Of a DNA stretch of 64,000 nt, positions 42,008-52,900 are shown one piece after another; the stretch's first letter is position 1, and the number at the start of each line of letters is the position of its first letter. The stretch covers positions 26,979,936-27,043,935 of the forward strand of contig CAIIXF020000006.1 in NCBI GenBank assembly GCA_903813345.2, in the 5' to 3' direction. This DNA is from Owenia fusiformis. Lineage: Eukaryota; Annelida; Polychaeta; Sabellida; Oweniidae. The notes under the pieces were generated by a model. That model had not been told where the DNA came from, searched no databases, and saw only the letters and a list, made by a program, of their open reading frames with translations. A program made the position numbers and the translations under genes.

Positions 42008-42979
42008 ATACAAGGTTTCCCGAAAATATTGGGGCCACCCCTAGGTAGACATATAACCACACTCTTAAAAATTATTACTTGGATTTCCTTATATTGAGAA
42101 ATTGTCCTACTCATTTTAAGTCAAAAATTACTTAAATAATCTTGAACTACTGAATAATTTTTAAGTAATTTTTAAGTAATTCATTTATGGTGAATTTACT
42201 AATGCAAGGAGAGAAATTGAAATACTTACTGTAGTAATTGTAATACTCATTTACATAATTAAGCAATTAAAAAACTCAAAATGACAATATAAGTTAAACC
42301 TAAGTAAGATGAAGTAGAACTCAGTATTTAACTTTAAGTAATTTTTATACTTGGAAAATACTTGGGAAATACTCAAGTAATTCATTTTTAAGAGTGCAAT
42401 GTCTCCATGGTATGTGTCATACACCATTTTAAGGCTTATCCAAAGTTACGAACATTGATTTGCCAAGTATCATGGTTCAACTCACAAATGGTAAAAAGTT
42501 ATAGGCATTTCAAAACTTAGTGTTTGACAAAATTATAGTTCATTTCAGTATCCTGGAAACAGCCCTGGCCCGAATGTGACCTAAAATTTGGGTGCTCTTG
42601 TGGAAGATAGGATGGATATTGTCTTCTAAAAAGAGAACGTTGGGGTATATACTCCAAGGGAACTCTTCTCAAATGCCTTAAAAAGGTTTTATAAGGATTA
42701 CAAAATGCCACATCCAAATTTGAAGGTCATATAATGGTGAGCATTGCTGCAGTTAACATGGCCTAGGGGAGATAAATCGACTATAATTATTTTGGTGTAA
42801 AACAGACTTTAATGTTAATGGCCCAACACTAAATTGTGAAATGCCTGTAACTTTTTTCCCCATTTGAGAGTTGAACCATGATATTTGGCAAATCAATGTA
42901 ACTTTGGATGAGCTCTAAAATGAAACTTACTATGGGGAAATGTCTAGGGGGAGGGGGCATACTTTCGGGACACCTGTAT
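42008..42979. mobile_element. TIR element of about 0.97 kb, disrupted by a nested MITE
   Basis: Outer ends are inverted relatives: ATACAAGGTTTCCCGAAAAT on the left; the reverse complement of the right end reads ATACAGGTGTCCCGAAAGT. The inverted similarity continues for about 150 bases (left 42398-42545, right about 42770-42945) with shared blocks ATCCAAAGTTAC, TTGATTTGCCAA and ATCATGGTTCAACTC. Another MITE (42060-42396) splits the left arm. No transposase frame is visible, so it is non-autonomous. Confidence 0.7.
42060..42396. mobile_element. Nested MITE, TIR CACTCTTAAAAAT
   Basis: It begins CACTCTTAAAAATTATTACTT and ends with the complement (AAGTAATTCATTTTTAAGAGTG). The interior is very AT-rich with repeated AAGTAATTTTTA motifs. 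The terminus style resembles short hAT-type MITEs, but no clear 8-bp target duplication was found. Its insertion in the left arm of the surrounding element shows it arrived later. Confidence 0.7.
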
Positions 42980-44929
42980 ATAAACGAGAAAAAACCATCA
43001 AATCGATCAATGTGTTGATTCAGGGTCCTGGCCCATCCATCCCTTTCCAGAGTCGGGTTGATAATCTTATCATTCAGGGGATTTTACCTGGAGAAGGAAA
43101 AGATTTTGATAAGACATGCATGTTGATGGTTCGAAAATACCCATAGTCGTGGGTAAGATATGACTATCTGAACCATACCAAACCGTCCAAACCATATCTT
43201 GTTCTGTCATCTCGATTGATAGTAATTGGCAGAATTGAGATCATATCAAATTCTTAAGGAAATATTTTTTAAACCACTAACATGCAGTTCTCGCCTAAGA
43301 TCTTAATATTTGCTAGATCTTTAAAACATAATCTCGATGAAGCAATTTGGTCAGTAGATAACTACCATTTGCTTTCAACACTCGATTCTGCGCATCTGGT
43401 AGGTAGCCATTAGGTTTCAAGTCAGAAACATTGGATTTGGTATTTGAAGTTATACATAAAGATGGCATTATGAGCATGTTTTGTAAAAATGGTTAAGAGA
43501 GTAGATAGGCAGAGTAGTTCTAATCAATTATTTATAAATCTGACCAATCAACTGAACATTTTACGTTAGGCTTGAATATAATGTACTGCGAGACTATGTG
43601 ACAAGAAGTAGACTCGCTCTTCATCTAAATGTAATGAGTATAGTACCACTCATTCTTAGAAGAAAAGTTTCCCTAGCCCTTGGCAACGGCAATAGCACAT
43701 CCGTTTTTTATTTGAGTGTTTTACTGTACATGTTTTGAACATGGGATAGTTGGTCTTATTTTTCATATTTGGAAAACCATGATACCTACAAATACTATTA
43801 ACCTTATTTGTGAGACTTTTTTATTTGTTTCATTATTTTCAAACTCCACTTAGGTACAGTAGCAACACAATAGAATGAACCGTAGTTTATTTTAATGAAT
43901 TAACAGTTGTATCAAAAGAAGTGTACATTCTTTTACTATTATTTTTAAAGAATGGACACTTGGCAAGCTATCAAAAACCAGTGTCGCACAAAAAAAAAAC
44001 ATTTGACAGTTTGGTAGTTTCCATCATTTAAAAACAATATACAAATTTATATTTACTCTTCTTTTGTTACTAGACAAATCAATTTCGACTATACATTCTT
44101 TGAAATAGAAAAATTATATATAACAATAAATTGATTTGTGTTCCCACCTAATATTCAGGCCCCCTAGACTTCCGCGGTTCTAGCTATCAAGGCCTAGGTA
44201 TATTCCCTTGAAAATATTCGACCGTGCGATTTGCACTGTGGGGCCTTTTGATGTTTTCGTGATACCTGCGGGAAAGGCTCATTAAGTGCAAATAGACTTC
44301 CAACAACGCGAACATCAGTTCTGAGGTCGCGAACTACGTCCCTTGCACTCGAACCACGATTCTAACGTCTCGACGAGAACTCTTTAGCCGCGCACCACCA
44401 TTTCCTCGGTTCCGAACATATTTCTCCACTCGCGAACAGAGATCTGTGCTCGCGAACAATTTGTACATAGTGCGTCCGGGTATTTGGGATTCCCCATTGC
44501 AAGCAACAACTGGAGTCTGGTTGCAGTTTACATTGGCCATTACACATGTATACACGTATATTTCAATAGAGTCATAAACTCTCCACAGCCAATTAAAAGC
44601 CATGTTTTTGTTTTTGTTTTATTAAATATGTATTCATCTCAATAGTATGAAATATTAGTATGATATTATTCAAGTATATGGCAGTTGTATATTTCGTAAC
44701 AAAAATGCTTAAGAAGTGTAACAGAACTATTTTCATTTGCTTCTCCAATGATAATATAATTTGGCAAGTGCAACATATGAAAATGCAAAATGCTGGTTCA
44801 TATACAATATGAACATGGCATCACTCACATTATCAAGTAAGCATTTTTTATCAGCAGGAATTTCCTTCTAGCATAGAACATGCTGTAATCAAAAACTGTT
44901 ATTCAGAAGAGCTTTCATATTGTCATACA
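42980..44929. other. Spacer with a dispersed repeat and a GC-rich patch
   Basis: About 43850-44000 resembles 51533-51670 (see that entry). 44155-44540 is a local GC-rich patch in which GCGAAC/TCGCGAAC-type motifs recur roughly every 20-40 bases. An 89-codon minus-strand frame covers the patch, but its Cys/Arg-rich translation matches no family I know and probably results from the composition. Confidence 0.4.
43850..44000 (+). repeat. Dispersed repeat, copy 1
   Basis: Starts CACTTAGGTACAGTAGCAAC and shares ordered blocks with 51533-51670: GCAACACAA-AGAATG, TTTATTTTAA-GAAT, ACAGTTGTA and TGGCA near the end. Similarity is moderate with indels, so this is an old repeat family of unknown class. 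Confidence 0.55.
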
Positions 44930-44930
44930 C

Positions 44931-45737
44931 CGCATTCTCTTATACGTCCTAGCACCGGAGGTTTACGACGTTACAAGTATTTTCGGTGGGAGATTTGTAA
45001 GTACTCATTTATTTCGACGTTTTGACAGAATATGGTTCTTTCCTTTACGCAGACACATTGGCCATAGCATGCAGATATACCTCTAGTATCACTGCGTCTC
45101 GTTTCATTTCGTCTGAACACGGTCTAGAACCTCTCAAACATTCTAGAAAGCACGGTATTGTTTTGAAAAGAATGATCATTTTCACAAAAATCGTTGATAG
45201 TTTCTATAATTCTACCCTTATCATCTTGAAATATTGAAAATATTAACAATACAATTTGTAAACATCATCCAGACACATGGTCTAGAACTTTTCAAATCTT
45301 TTTAGAAACCACGACAATTTATTGAAAAAGAACCACCATTTTTCACGAAATCATCATAGTTTCTACAATTTAAGCCCTATCATCTTGAAATATTGATAAG
45401 AATAACAATACAACTTTTACATATATCATCCAGACATTTCAGTTTCCCAAATCAATGAAAAAATTCCGAGAAATTAATTTTTCTTTGAAAGCATACGACG
45501 TGAAAGAGGTACACATTTCATTGTAGATATTTAATTTCCTGAACGTCGAGACGAAGAAATACTAGATGCATATCTGCAAGGTATGGTCAGTGTTTCTATG
45601 AAAGGGAAAGGACCATATAATGTCAAATCGTCGAAATAAATGAATACTTCCGCGGAAAATACTGGGTATAACGTCATAAACTTCCGGTGCTACGACGTAC
45701 TTGTATAAGAGAATGGGGTGTGATTGTATACGACGTC
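44931..45737. mobile_element. Long-TIR DNA element (MULE/foldback-like) with internal tandem repeat
   Basis: The left end (ATTCTCTTATACG...TAGCACCGG...) and the right end (complement of ...CCGGTGCTACG...TATAAGAGAAT) are inverted repeats for roughly 200 bases, with landmarks TTTATTTCGACG, GCAGATAT and TCTAGTAT on both sides. The centre holds two direct copies of a unit of about 158 bases (45116-45272 and 45273-45434), each starting with GGTCTAGAAC and ending TCATCCAG. GTCATACAC occurs at 44922-44930 and again at 45738-45746, a possible 9-bp target duplication. No transposase. Exact ends are uncertain by about 20 bases. Confidence 0.75.
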
Positions 45738-46097
45738 GTCATACACACCTAATTGGGATATGATCCTTGGATTATACTCACACAGTGTAGCATTTTTGCG
45801 ACATGTTAATGGGTTTGTTGAGATTATATAATTGTTATAGGTTACTTCGATCTATTCTAGACACCATTTGCATTTTGCTTTTGTGTGTCGGTCACTCAGT
45901 CTACCCGCCTCATGTACTCATAACTACCTTTAAATTATTGAACATTGACATACATGTACATGCAGTATTTTGTAATTTTTACGAGTGTCTGTCTGATCTG
46001 TATGTTGGTCCTCACGTTCCACACCAGAACGAACCCACATATCTAAAAGGTAATCCCGTCTGAGTTTATCAACCGTTATCAATACATTACGTGACTG

Positions 46098-46120
46098 AGA
46101 TAAAAGTATTTAATAGAGAA
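46098..46120 (+). promoter_or_regulatory. Putative linker A core promoter
   Basis: AGATAA (46098-46103, a GATA-factor-type site) runs into an AT-rich TATA-like stretch (ATAAAAGTATTTAA) about 40-55 bases before the start codon. An AGATAA site is also found next to the TATA box of linker C. Positions fit a core promoter, but both motifs are short. Confidence 0.4.
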
Positions 46121-46154
46121 GAAAGGTAATCGGCACCTGTGTCATTTAGCCAAA

Positions 46155-48545
46155 ATGCTGAGGGTAGCAATAGTCTGGTTAGCAGCTTTGTGCTGCCTAG
46201 TAGTTGCCGATCATCATTCGAGATCTACATGCAACTGTAACTTAGCAAGTGATCGAAGCAAGGGTAACCCAGCCGTACTTGATCAGAATCTAAGCCAGCA
46301 AGATGTGGCGATTTCAAGGTAGGGGTTTATTGAGTAATCGTTTGAAGTAATGGTAAATAATCGCTAGATGTCAAATATATGTTTAAGAAAAGATATCCAC
46401 ACACTAGGTTGATTCCGAATGAAATTACTTTCCTAATTCATCTCACTAGTTGTCTTTGGGTCGTTTCCTCAACTTTATCTTGCATTTTAATTGTCTCTAT
46501 ATGATTTCACATAATTGTCTACTAATTTTATAAATTCCCCGCTTGTTGTTACACCCAAACAAAGATCTCAATTCAGAATATTTTGCCCAAATGTTTTATA
46601 TTAAAACTAAACATTAACTAAGTATAAATGAACTTTTATTATAGCTTGGAAGCAAGATACAGAGCAGTTATAGAGCAATATGAAGAAAGTTTACAAAGAC
46701 TATCAAAGGCGAAAAGTGTAACCGAGCAACTTGCCGATGATGTCAACAGATTCTCCCGTATGTATAAACTTCTACTTAGAACAAAAATAATTCAAATAGA
46801 AATAATTTTAAGAATTAGTTCGTTGTGTCATCAAAGAAAGAACCGAATATACAATATGGAAATGGATTAATATGAAGTATAATAATATAACTTTAATCTT
46901 TATGAATTGAATGTATATCAATTCATTTTAAAAACAAAACTACCAATAACTGTTTTTATGGTTCCTTGCAGCAAGCCCATGCAATCGAGAGGCTGGTGAG
47001 GTCCGATGCTTGAGCTCTGGCGAATGCATCAGTTCGTTGTTGGTAAGCACGTTTAGTAAAGCTTTTTTGATGTCTGGAAAATGAAACTCACTTTTAAGAG
47101 CCCATTGTCTTAAAAGCATGCGTTAAACCCTGCCTGTTTCTCGAGTATTATGAGCAGTGAATATCTTTCTGACCAATATGTAACTTAGTTACAAGTAAAT
47201 TCAAGAAACTATAAAACATCATAAATATAGCATATAAAATGCGGGCTTCAAGTTATTATAAAATAAAAGGGCAGTGAAGAATGTTATACCCGAAATATGA
47301 ACTATTTGTATTGTTTTAGGTTGCTGATGGAGTTGAAGATTGCCTTGACGGTACAGATGAATCTGAAGAAGTTACTAGTAAGGACAACTTTACAATTATA
47401 AATGCAACATAAAATCCCAATTCAAATCAAAACAACTGTGCTAATATTGACCCTTCATTGTTTTTTGAACATGCAGGCTTTAAATCCATAGACAATATTA
47501 GGATGATTTTTGTATTTTTGTTTACAATTGAGGTGACCAAAGTCTCTCGGGTAGATTGAATAGTAGAGCATACCCTATACATAATTGATGTGCATTCACG
47601 AGTAGACAAGTATGCACCACAGCTTTTCAATGCACCACTCAGTCCTATCCCTTTCTTTACAAATGCACTACAAAGTTTTCATCAGAAATAGATCTGGAGC
47701 CGGTTTCTCAGTTGGACTTCCTACCACTGACGAAACCGGAAGAGCTATAGTGCGCATTTCTCTCATGCATCCGATACATTTTATGCATTAAATAAGTACT
47801 TCTAATGTAATTTTTCAGAGGTTCCATTCAAAGTCGGAGATTCATTCACCGGTGAATTACTCGCTGGTCACAACTGTTTTGAAGAGGGCTATCCAAGTAC
47901 TGTAAAGGCATACATAAGAAGAATTACGTTTAAAGATTACTTTAACCAACCAGACGTTGAGACACGTATTACCTATGATGTCAGACAAAATGACGGAAGG
48001 TAAGATATTGTAATATGTACACCCTTAATTTAATTGTATCTTTGCACCATTATTTTATTTGCAAATCCAGGTTACATAGAACATGTTTTAAGTGGAGAAT
48101 ATTAAAATGGCCCTTTGCAATCGAGTAGGAATCTAACCCAATCACTGATAATGTCAAACATTGAAGAATTGCGCACCTAGGAAGCTGCTGCACGATCGTA
48201 ATTCCATTATAGAATCAGACATTGATCCATTTTGATTTACTATATGGATCACTATCAAGTTTATATAATCCAAAACTACATCCAACATACCTCAATGGAA
48301 TTGTCCAACTCTTTTTTAATACACAATATAAATATGTTTTCAGTACAACCGAGAGAGCCTTCAACCTTAACGGCTATTACAACACTGGAAACGGAAAACT
48401 TTACCAACTTTCAGCTGATGAAGATTATAATTTTGGCTTCAACGCTCAGTTTGGATATTTCAAAGCTGCAAAGAACCCAACAGTGTTCTTCCTTGGTGAA
48501 AGTACCCATGTTTGTGGCTCTGTGTACTTCAACCTTGATAGTTAA
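46155..48545 (+). CDS. Extracellular haemoglobin linker chain A
   Basis: Secreted scaffold subunit of annelid hexagonal-bilayer haemoglobin. Six coding exons: 46155-46318, 46645-46757, 46972-47042, 47320-47377, 47819-47999, 48344-48545; 262 aa. A signal peptide with core VAIVWLAALCCLVVA is followed by a CxC pair (TCNC). Exon 2 encodes the coiled coil (about 55-92). The LDL-A module (about 94-135) keeps the acidic calcium loop DGVEDCLDGTDE but lacks the fourth and sixth cysteines seen in B and C. The C-terminal beta-barrel domain has NCFEEGYP, GYYNTG and a final CGSVYF. Intron phases 2,1,0,1,2 match B and C apart from one extra phase-0 intron splitting the LDL-A module (after ISSLL). The start is the only ATG giving a signal peptide. 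Most diverged of the three. Confidence 0.92.
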
Positions 48546-48880
48546 AAAGGTACAGTTAGTTATCACACTTTGTCACTTCGATGTAATTGTGAAAGTGTGA
48601 TATAGCTTCAAGATGTCAAAGAGGGGCAATTTTTAGACTTTATACATATGACGTTAGAGTACAATTTTAAGATTCTGCTTTGTTCCCTTTTTGGAATATT
48701 GTATTTTAATTATATATTAATTTGGAAAATCAGTCGATGAATGAATGGATGAATAAATACGTGACTGTAAAGAATAAATAAATTTAATGATAACATACAG
48801 AATAAATAGCGTTACAAATAGCATGTATTCAAATACTGTATGTTGCATCCATTAAACACATTTTGTCTATATATTTGCAG

Positions 48881-49080
48881 GTCCTGTATCTGGTCACGGA
48901 GTAACGAGAGAAACAAAACAGAGAATCTTACCATTTAAGGACATTATTGTATAAATGTAAAAAGTGTATTTTTGTAAATAATATGAAATACTGTAAATAT
49001 GTACATATGTATGTATATATGGCACACTTGGACTGTACGTGTTATTTTAGAACATACTAAAATATTTTCAAAATAAATGG
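48881..49080 (+). other. Linker A distal 3'UTR exon and poly(A) signal
   Basis: A donor-like site (AAAAG|GTACAG, GT at 48550) four bases after the stop codon and a strong acceptor (ATATATTTGCAG, AG at 48879-48880) suggest a 331-base 3'UTR intron. The exon holds TGTAAATA at 48973 and 48992, GTACATAT, GGCACACTTGGACT (49021-49034) and AATAAA at 49072. The last four blocks recur in linkers B and C. The exon end past the poly(A) signal is not defined. Confidence 0.6.
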
Positions 49081-49870
49081 ACATGATATTGAATCACTGA
49101 AACCAGCTTAGTATACGTTAATTATACGTAAACGTAAACGTTAATTTATATATAAAAGGTGTCACAGGACAATATCATTTTATGAATAAAATATACCTTG
49201 GGGAACAAGTCCTATTGTAGTTATAGGGGCACCATAACTTCTCCCATTGAAACACCAGAGTGCCCAAGCGAATTGAAATCAACGGATCGAAATAACAATT
49301 TAAGCTAGTCCACATCAAATATACCCCGGCAAAGGGCCACCTGTCCAATTCTTTGTCATTCCAATGTTCTTTGAGCTTCCTGTGAAATCATTAGTGAAGA
49401 CAATTCAAATCATTCGTTAAAACATATGATGCCAACAATGAGAAAACCGAACCGATACAATGGACACATTATCAAAAGAAACAACACAATTATATACACA
49501 ATTAAAATGGAAAAAATGAGAGGCACTTTTGGAACGTCTGCATCAAAACAGTTAGAATGTCAAAGGGGATCGCTAAGTATAAGAGTCATATCCAGATTTA
49601 CGCATCGGTTCATCACAATTCTAGGTTAGCTGAAAATCTAAACTTGACAAAAATAATATAAATTGCACAGACAACCTTGTTACCTTTAGCCCTATTTACA
49701 TGAATCAGATATCTTCTAATTCAGATAACTTGAATTAAAAACAACATTTATAATACATCTAGTCATATATTTCAAACATAACTATGACCTTGGTCAATGT
49801 ATTAACTGGACTTGTCAGGCGTTATATTTGGGTGATTGATGGTATAATTTAGACGAGACCACTGATTACA
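49081..49870. other. Linker A / B spacer
   Basis: No gene seen. Short open frames only. An AGATAA motif occurs at about 49,722, upstream of the linker B promoter. Confidence 0.45.
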
Positions 49871-49876
49871 GATCCC

Positions 49877-49882
49877 TATAAA
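49877..49882 (+). promoter_or_regulatory. TATA box of linker B
   Basis: TATAAA 33 bases before the proposed start codon at 49915. Its last base is the A of an upstream in-frame ATG (49882). A transcript starting 25-30 bases downstream, near the TCAGTT initiator-like sequence at about 49899, would not contain that ATG. Confidence 0.6.
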
Positions 49883-49914
49883 TGCCAGTGGTTATCGGTC
49901 AGTTCTTCGTAGAG

Positions 49915-52900
49915 ATGAAGCTCTTCATTTTGCTAGTATCGGTGGCCGTAGCAGCCGCTGACGGTTCTTGTAACTGTCAGTTTTCATTTCCTGGCTATGG
50001 AGGAGCTGGGGGGCGAGGTGCGGTAGTTGCAACACGAGTGGACGCTCAGGAGCTACGTATTGGAAGGTAGGTGTACACACACGACTAGTGTATGTGTCAG
50101 GGTATATTAAAACGCAAATTTGTTTTGGCAGTTGAACGATTTTAAATACAACTAAATGCGCAAAATATATCTTAAATATGGCTTTTGATTCATAAAAATG
50201 TTTGGCTGCATTTATAATTTTCATGCAATACTTATTCTTTAAATATTTTTGTAAGTATACATGAATACGAATGGTTGAACAAGAGTGGAAAAAGAGTGGT
50301 ATCGATATGGTGAACTTTTTGAACACGCGTTTCTCTTAGACCAGTCATCTAAACATTCTGAATTTTACACATCGTCAATTTAATGGTCATCTTTTGGATG
50401 GTAACATTATAATTAAAATTATATATATATTCTTTTCTCTATATTGTTTTAGAAAACACATCAGACACTTTTTTCGTTCTTGGTATTATATCTTCGGAAT
50501 GAAATGAAACATCTATCCGAACCTCATTGGAACAAAACGACATAAACACAACGTGTTTCGGTCTCTCAATATTGTACAAAGAAAAGTTTGGTTGATTTTA
50601 AAAAAGTATCTTGTTAATGAAATAAAAGGTTAATCTTAATTTTTATCTATTTTTTGGAGGGGAGGGCTTGTTTTAGGTTTTTGCATACGTTTTGTTATAT
50701 CAACCAAAATTTCCTTTGTAAAACGATAATATTGAGAGGTCTATAACAATGTTGTATATGCTCTTTTGTTCCAACAAGTTTCGGAAACACATTTTATTTC
50801 ATTCTCAAGCATTGGTAGAAAGGAAAAAGCAATTAAAACTAAAAAACAAAAAATTATAACAAAAACAGCTATATGAAATAGATTTAAATAATTTTTGCAT
50901 GATATTGTAGCCAATCAGTCAGCATTATATAAAGGACCGATACCTATCCTTTAGAGGGGATAGTAGCATGCCACCAACCTAGAATCGCTTAGAATCATTT
51001 TGTTACTAATACTGTAATATTATTTTCTCAATTATGTACAATATCATATCTTTACACAATTACATGCAAACTTCTTATAATATTTTATAAATCATTGTAA
51101 ATACCATTATGTGGCACCTACTACTCCCTCTCGGGGGTCATAGCCATTACAACCTGTAAATATATGTTACATTGATTTTAATTAAAAATACTGATTGCAT
51201 TTTAAATGTTGCATTTAGTCACTTTTTTTCTTCAGTGTAACGTCATTATTCTAACATTAATTAATAGCTAAATATCAATTCTTTATTACGAAATACCGCT
51301 TTGTTCAGTGACTCTACTAACAATTTAAGGCGCATCGCCACCTTTTTTGCATTCTAAATATTGCATTCGGTAATTTTCTTCTCCCGTGTAACGTCTGCAA
51401 TGTTTCAAAATCAATCAGTAATTCATTAATAATTCTTCATTAAGACACACTGTTCTGTTCAGTGTCTCTACTGACAGACACATTTAAATAAAATTGTGAC
51501 AAACAAAAACATCACAATGCATTAAACCCCACTTAGGTAGCAACACAACAGAATGCACTGTATTTTATTTTAAAGAATATACAGTTGTAACAAAGAAACT
51601 TGCTTTCTTTTTCTATTGTTTTTAAACAATTGACATTTGGCAGGTTAGTAGTGCACAAACGACGATTGACTGTAACATGCAATGCTGTGCACTAATACTG
51701 AACTAATTACACCCAATTCACTTATTCAATAGTTGAATAGTAAACACAAAAGAAAAAAGCAGTACCTTGCCTGGTAAATGCAGTGCACTGAAGCTGAACT
51801 AATTACACCAACTTCTCAACAAACTTACCTCATAGTCAATACAAAAGAAATTAATCGTTATGCCTGGGTCACATTTGCTGCGATTCATCGGCCGGCGCCC
51901 GGCCGATTGAGTATTTTGTTCAAAATTGAATACATTTCTGAACAAAATACTCAATCGGCCGGGCGCCTCAGTGAAAATCGGAGCAAATGTGACCAAGGCA
52001 TTAGTCTCAACGTTTTACGGATCATTGACCATTTACCTTTCATAAGAGTCGTACTAGGTACTTGGAGAATTCATAGCTTGTAAAATCCAGTACTCAAAGT
52101 TTATCAAACAGTTCGGATACATAATGCTCAAACTTTGATAAAGGACCAGGTATGGTATGGGAAAATATTTAAAGCTCTTATATTCATTCTAAGCACAAAT
52201 ACAGTATTTTAACTGAAATAACATGTTTACTTTGTAATAGAGTTATTATGGTAATAAAATATCAATGCAGCTCTCCAAAAACATTGTTTAATGACCCCGT
52301 TGCAATCTAGGCACATTTTCTGAAAAGGAGAACCAGAAATATTACTGTCTAAAACAATTTGCCAATGCCATACCTGGTCTTAGGCTCCAGTTGTAACTAA
52401 TTTATGTTTTATAAAGTTGGTGATGATAGGGGTGTATTCTTTAAACAAAATTTTCTAATAATAAAAACCGAATATATTATTATGAAATTATGAATTTATC
52501 AAATAATGCACACAATTTTGTGGAATCTAAGTGGGATTAAAATGATAATCCGATTTATTGTAAATATGCTTAGATCAACGTTTTGGGTCTTATAAAATGT
52601 GTAAAAAAATACGTTTAATGGCCCTTTGTAATGAGACTTTGGTTATATAACTTTCGGCGTAATTCATATTTGGAACATGCTTTTCTTTATAGACTCGAAG
52701 CATCAATCCAGAAACTCAGTGACAAATTCTCAAGCTCAGGCAAAGACTACAATGAGGCAATATCAGTACTCGACTACCTTAACGACAAAGTTGAGGAAAT
52801 TAGACGTAAGTCTTTATTACAATTAAAAATTATATATTGTCTTAAATACTTTCTACTGCTAATATTGATTTACAATACTTTATCAGACATAATGATGAGG

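Noticed and set aside
44334-44603. 89-codon Cys/Arg-rich minus-strand ORF
   Set aside because: Explained by local GC-rich repeated words; no family pattern or splice context.
48232-48600. 122-codon ORF overlapping linker A exon 6
   Set aside because: Frame-shifted relative to the exon that continues the beta-barrel domain and lacks its motifs.
49882-49914. Upstream in-frame ATG for linker B
   Set aside because: It overlaps the TATA box and would put polar residues before the signal peptide; the ATG at 49915 matches linker C.
51778-52083. Opposing ORFs in linker B intron 1
   Set aside because: Both run through a hairpin MITE and mirror each other because of the palindrome.
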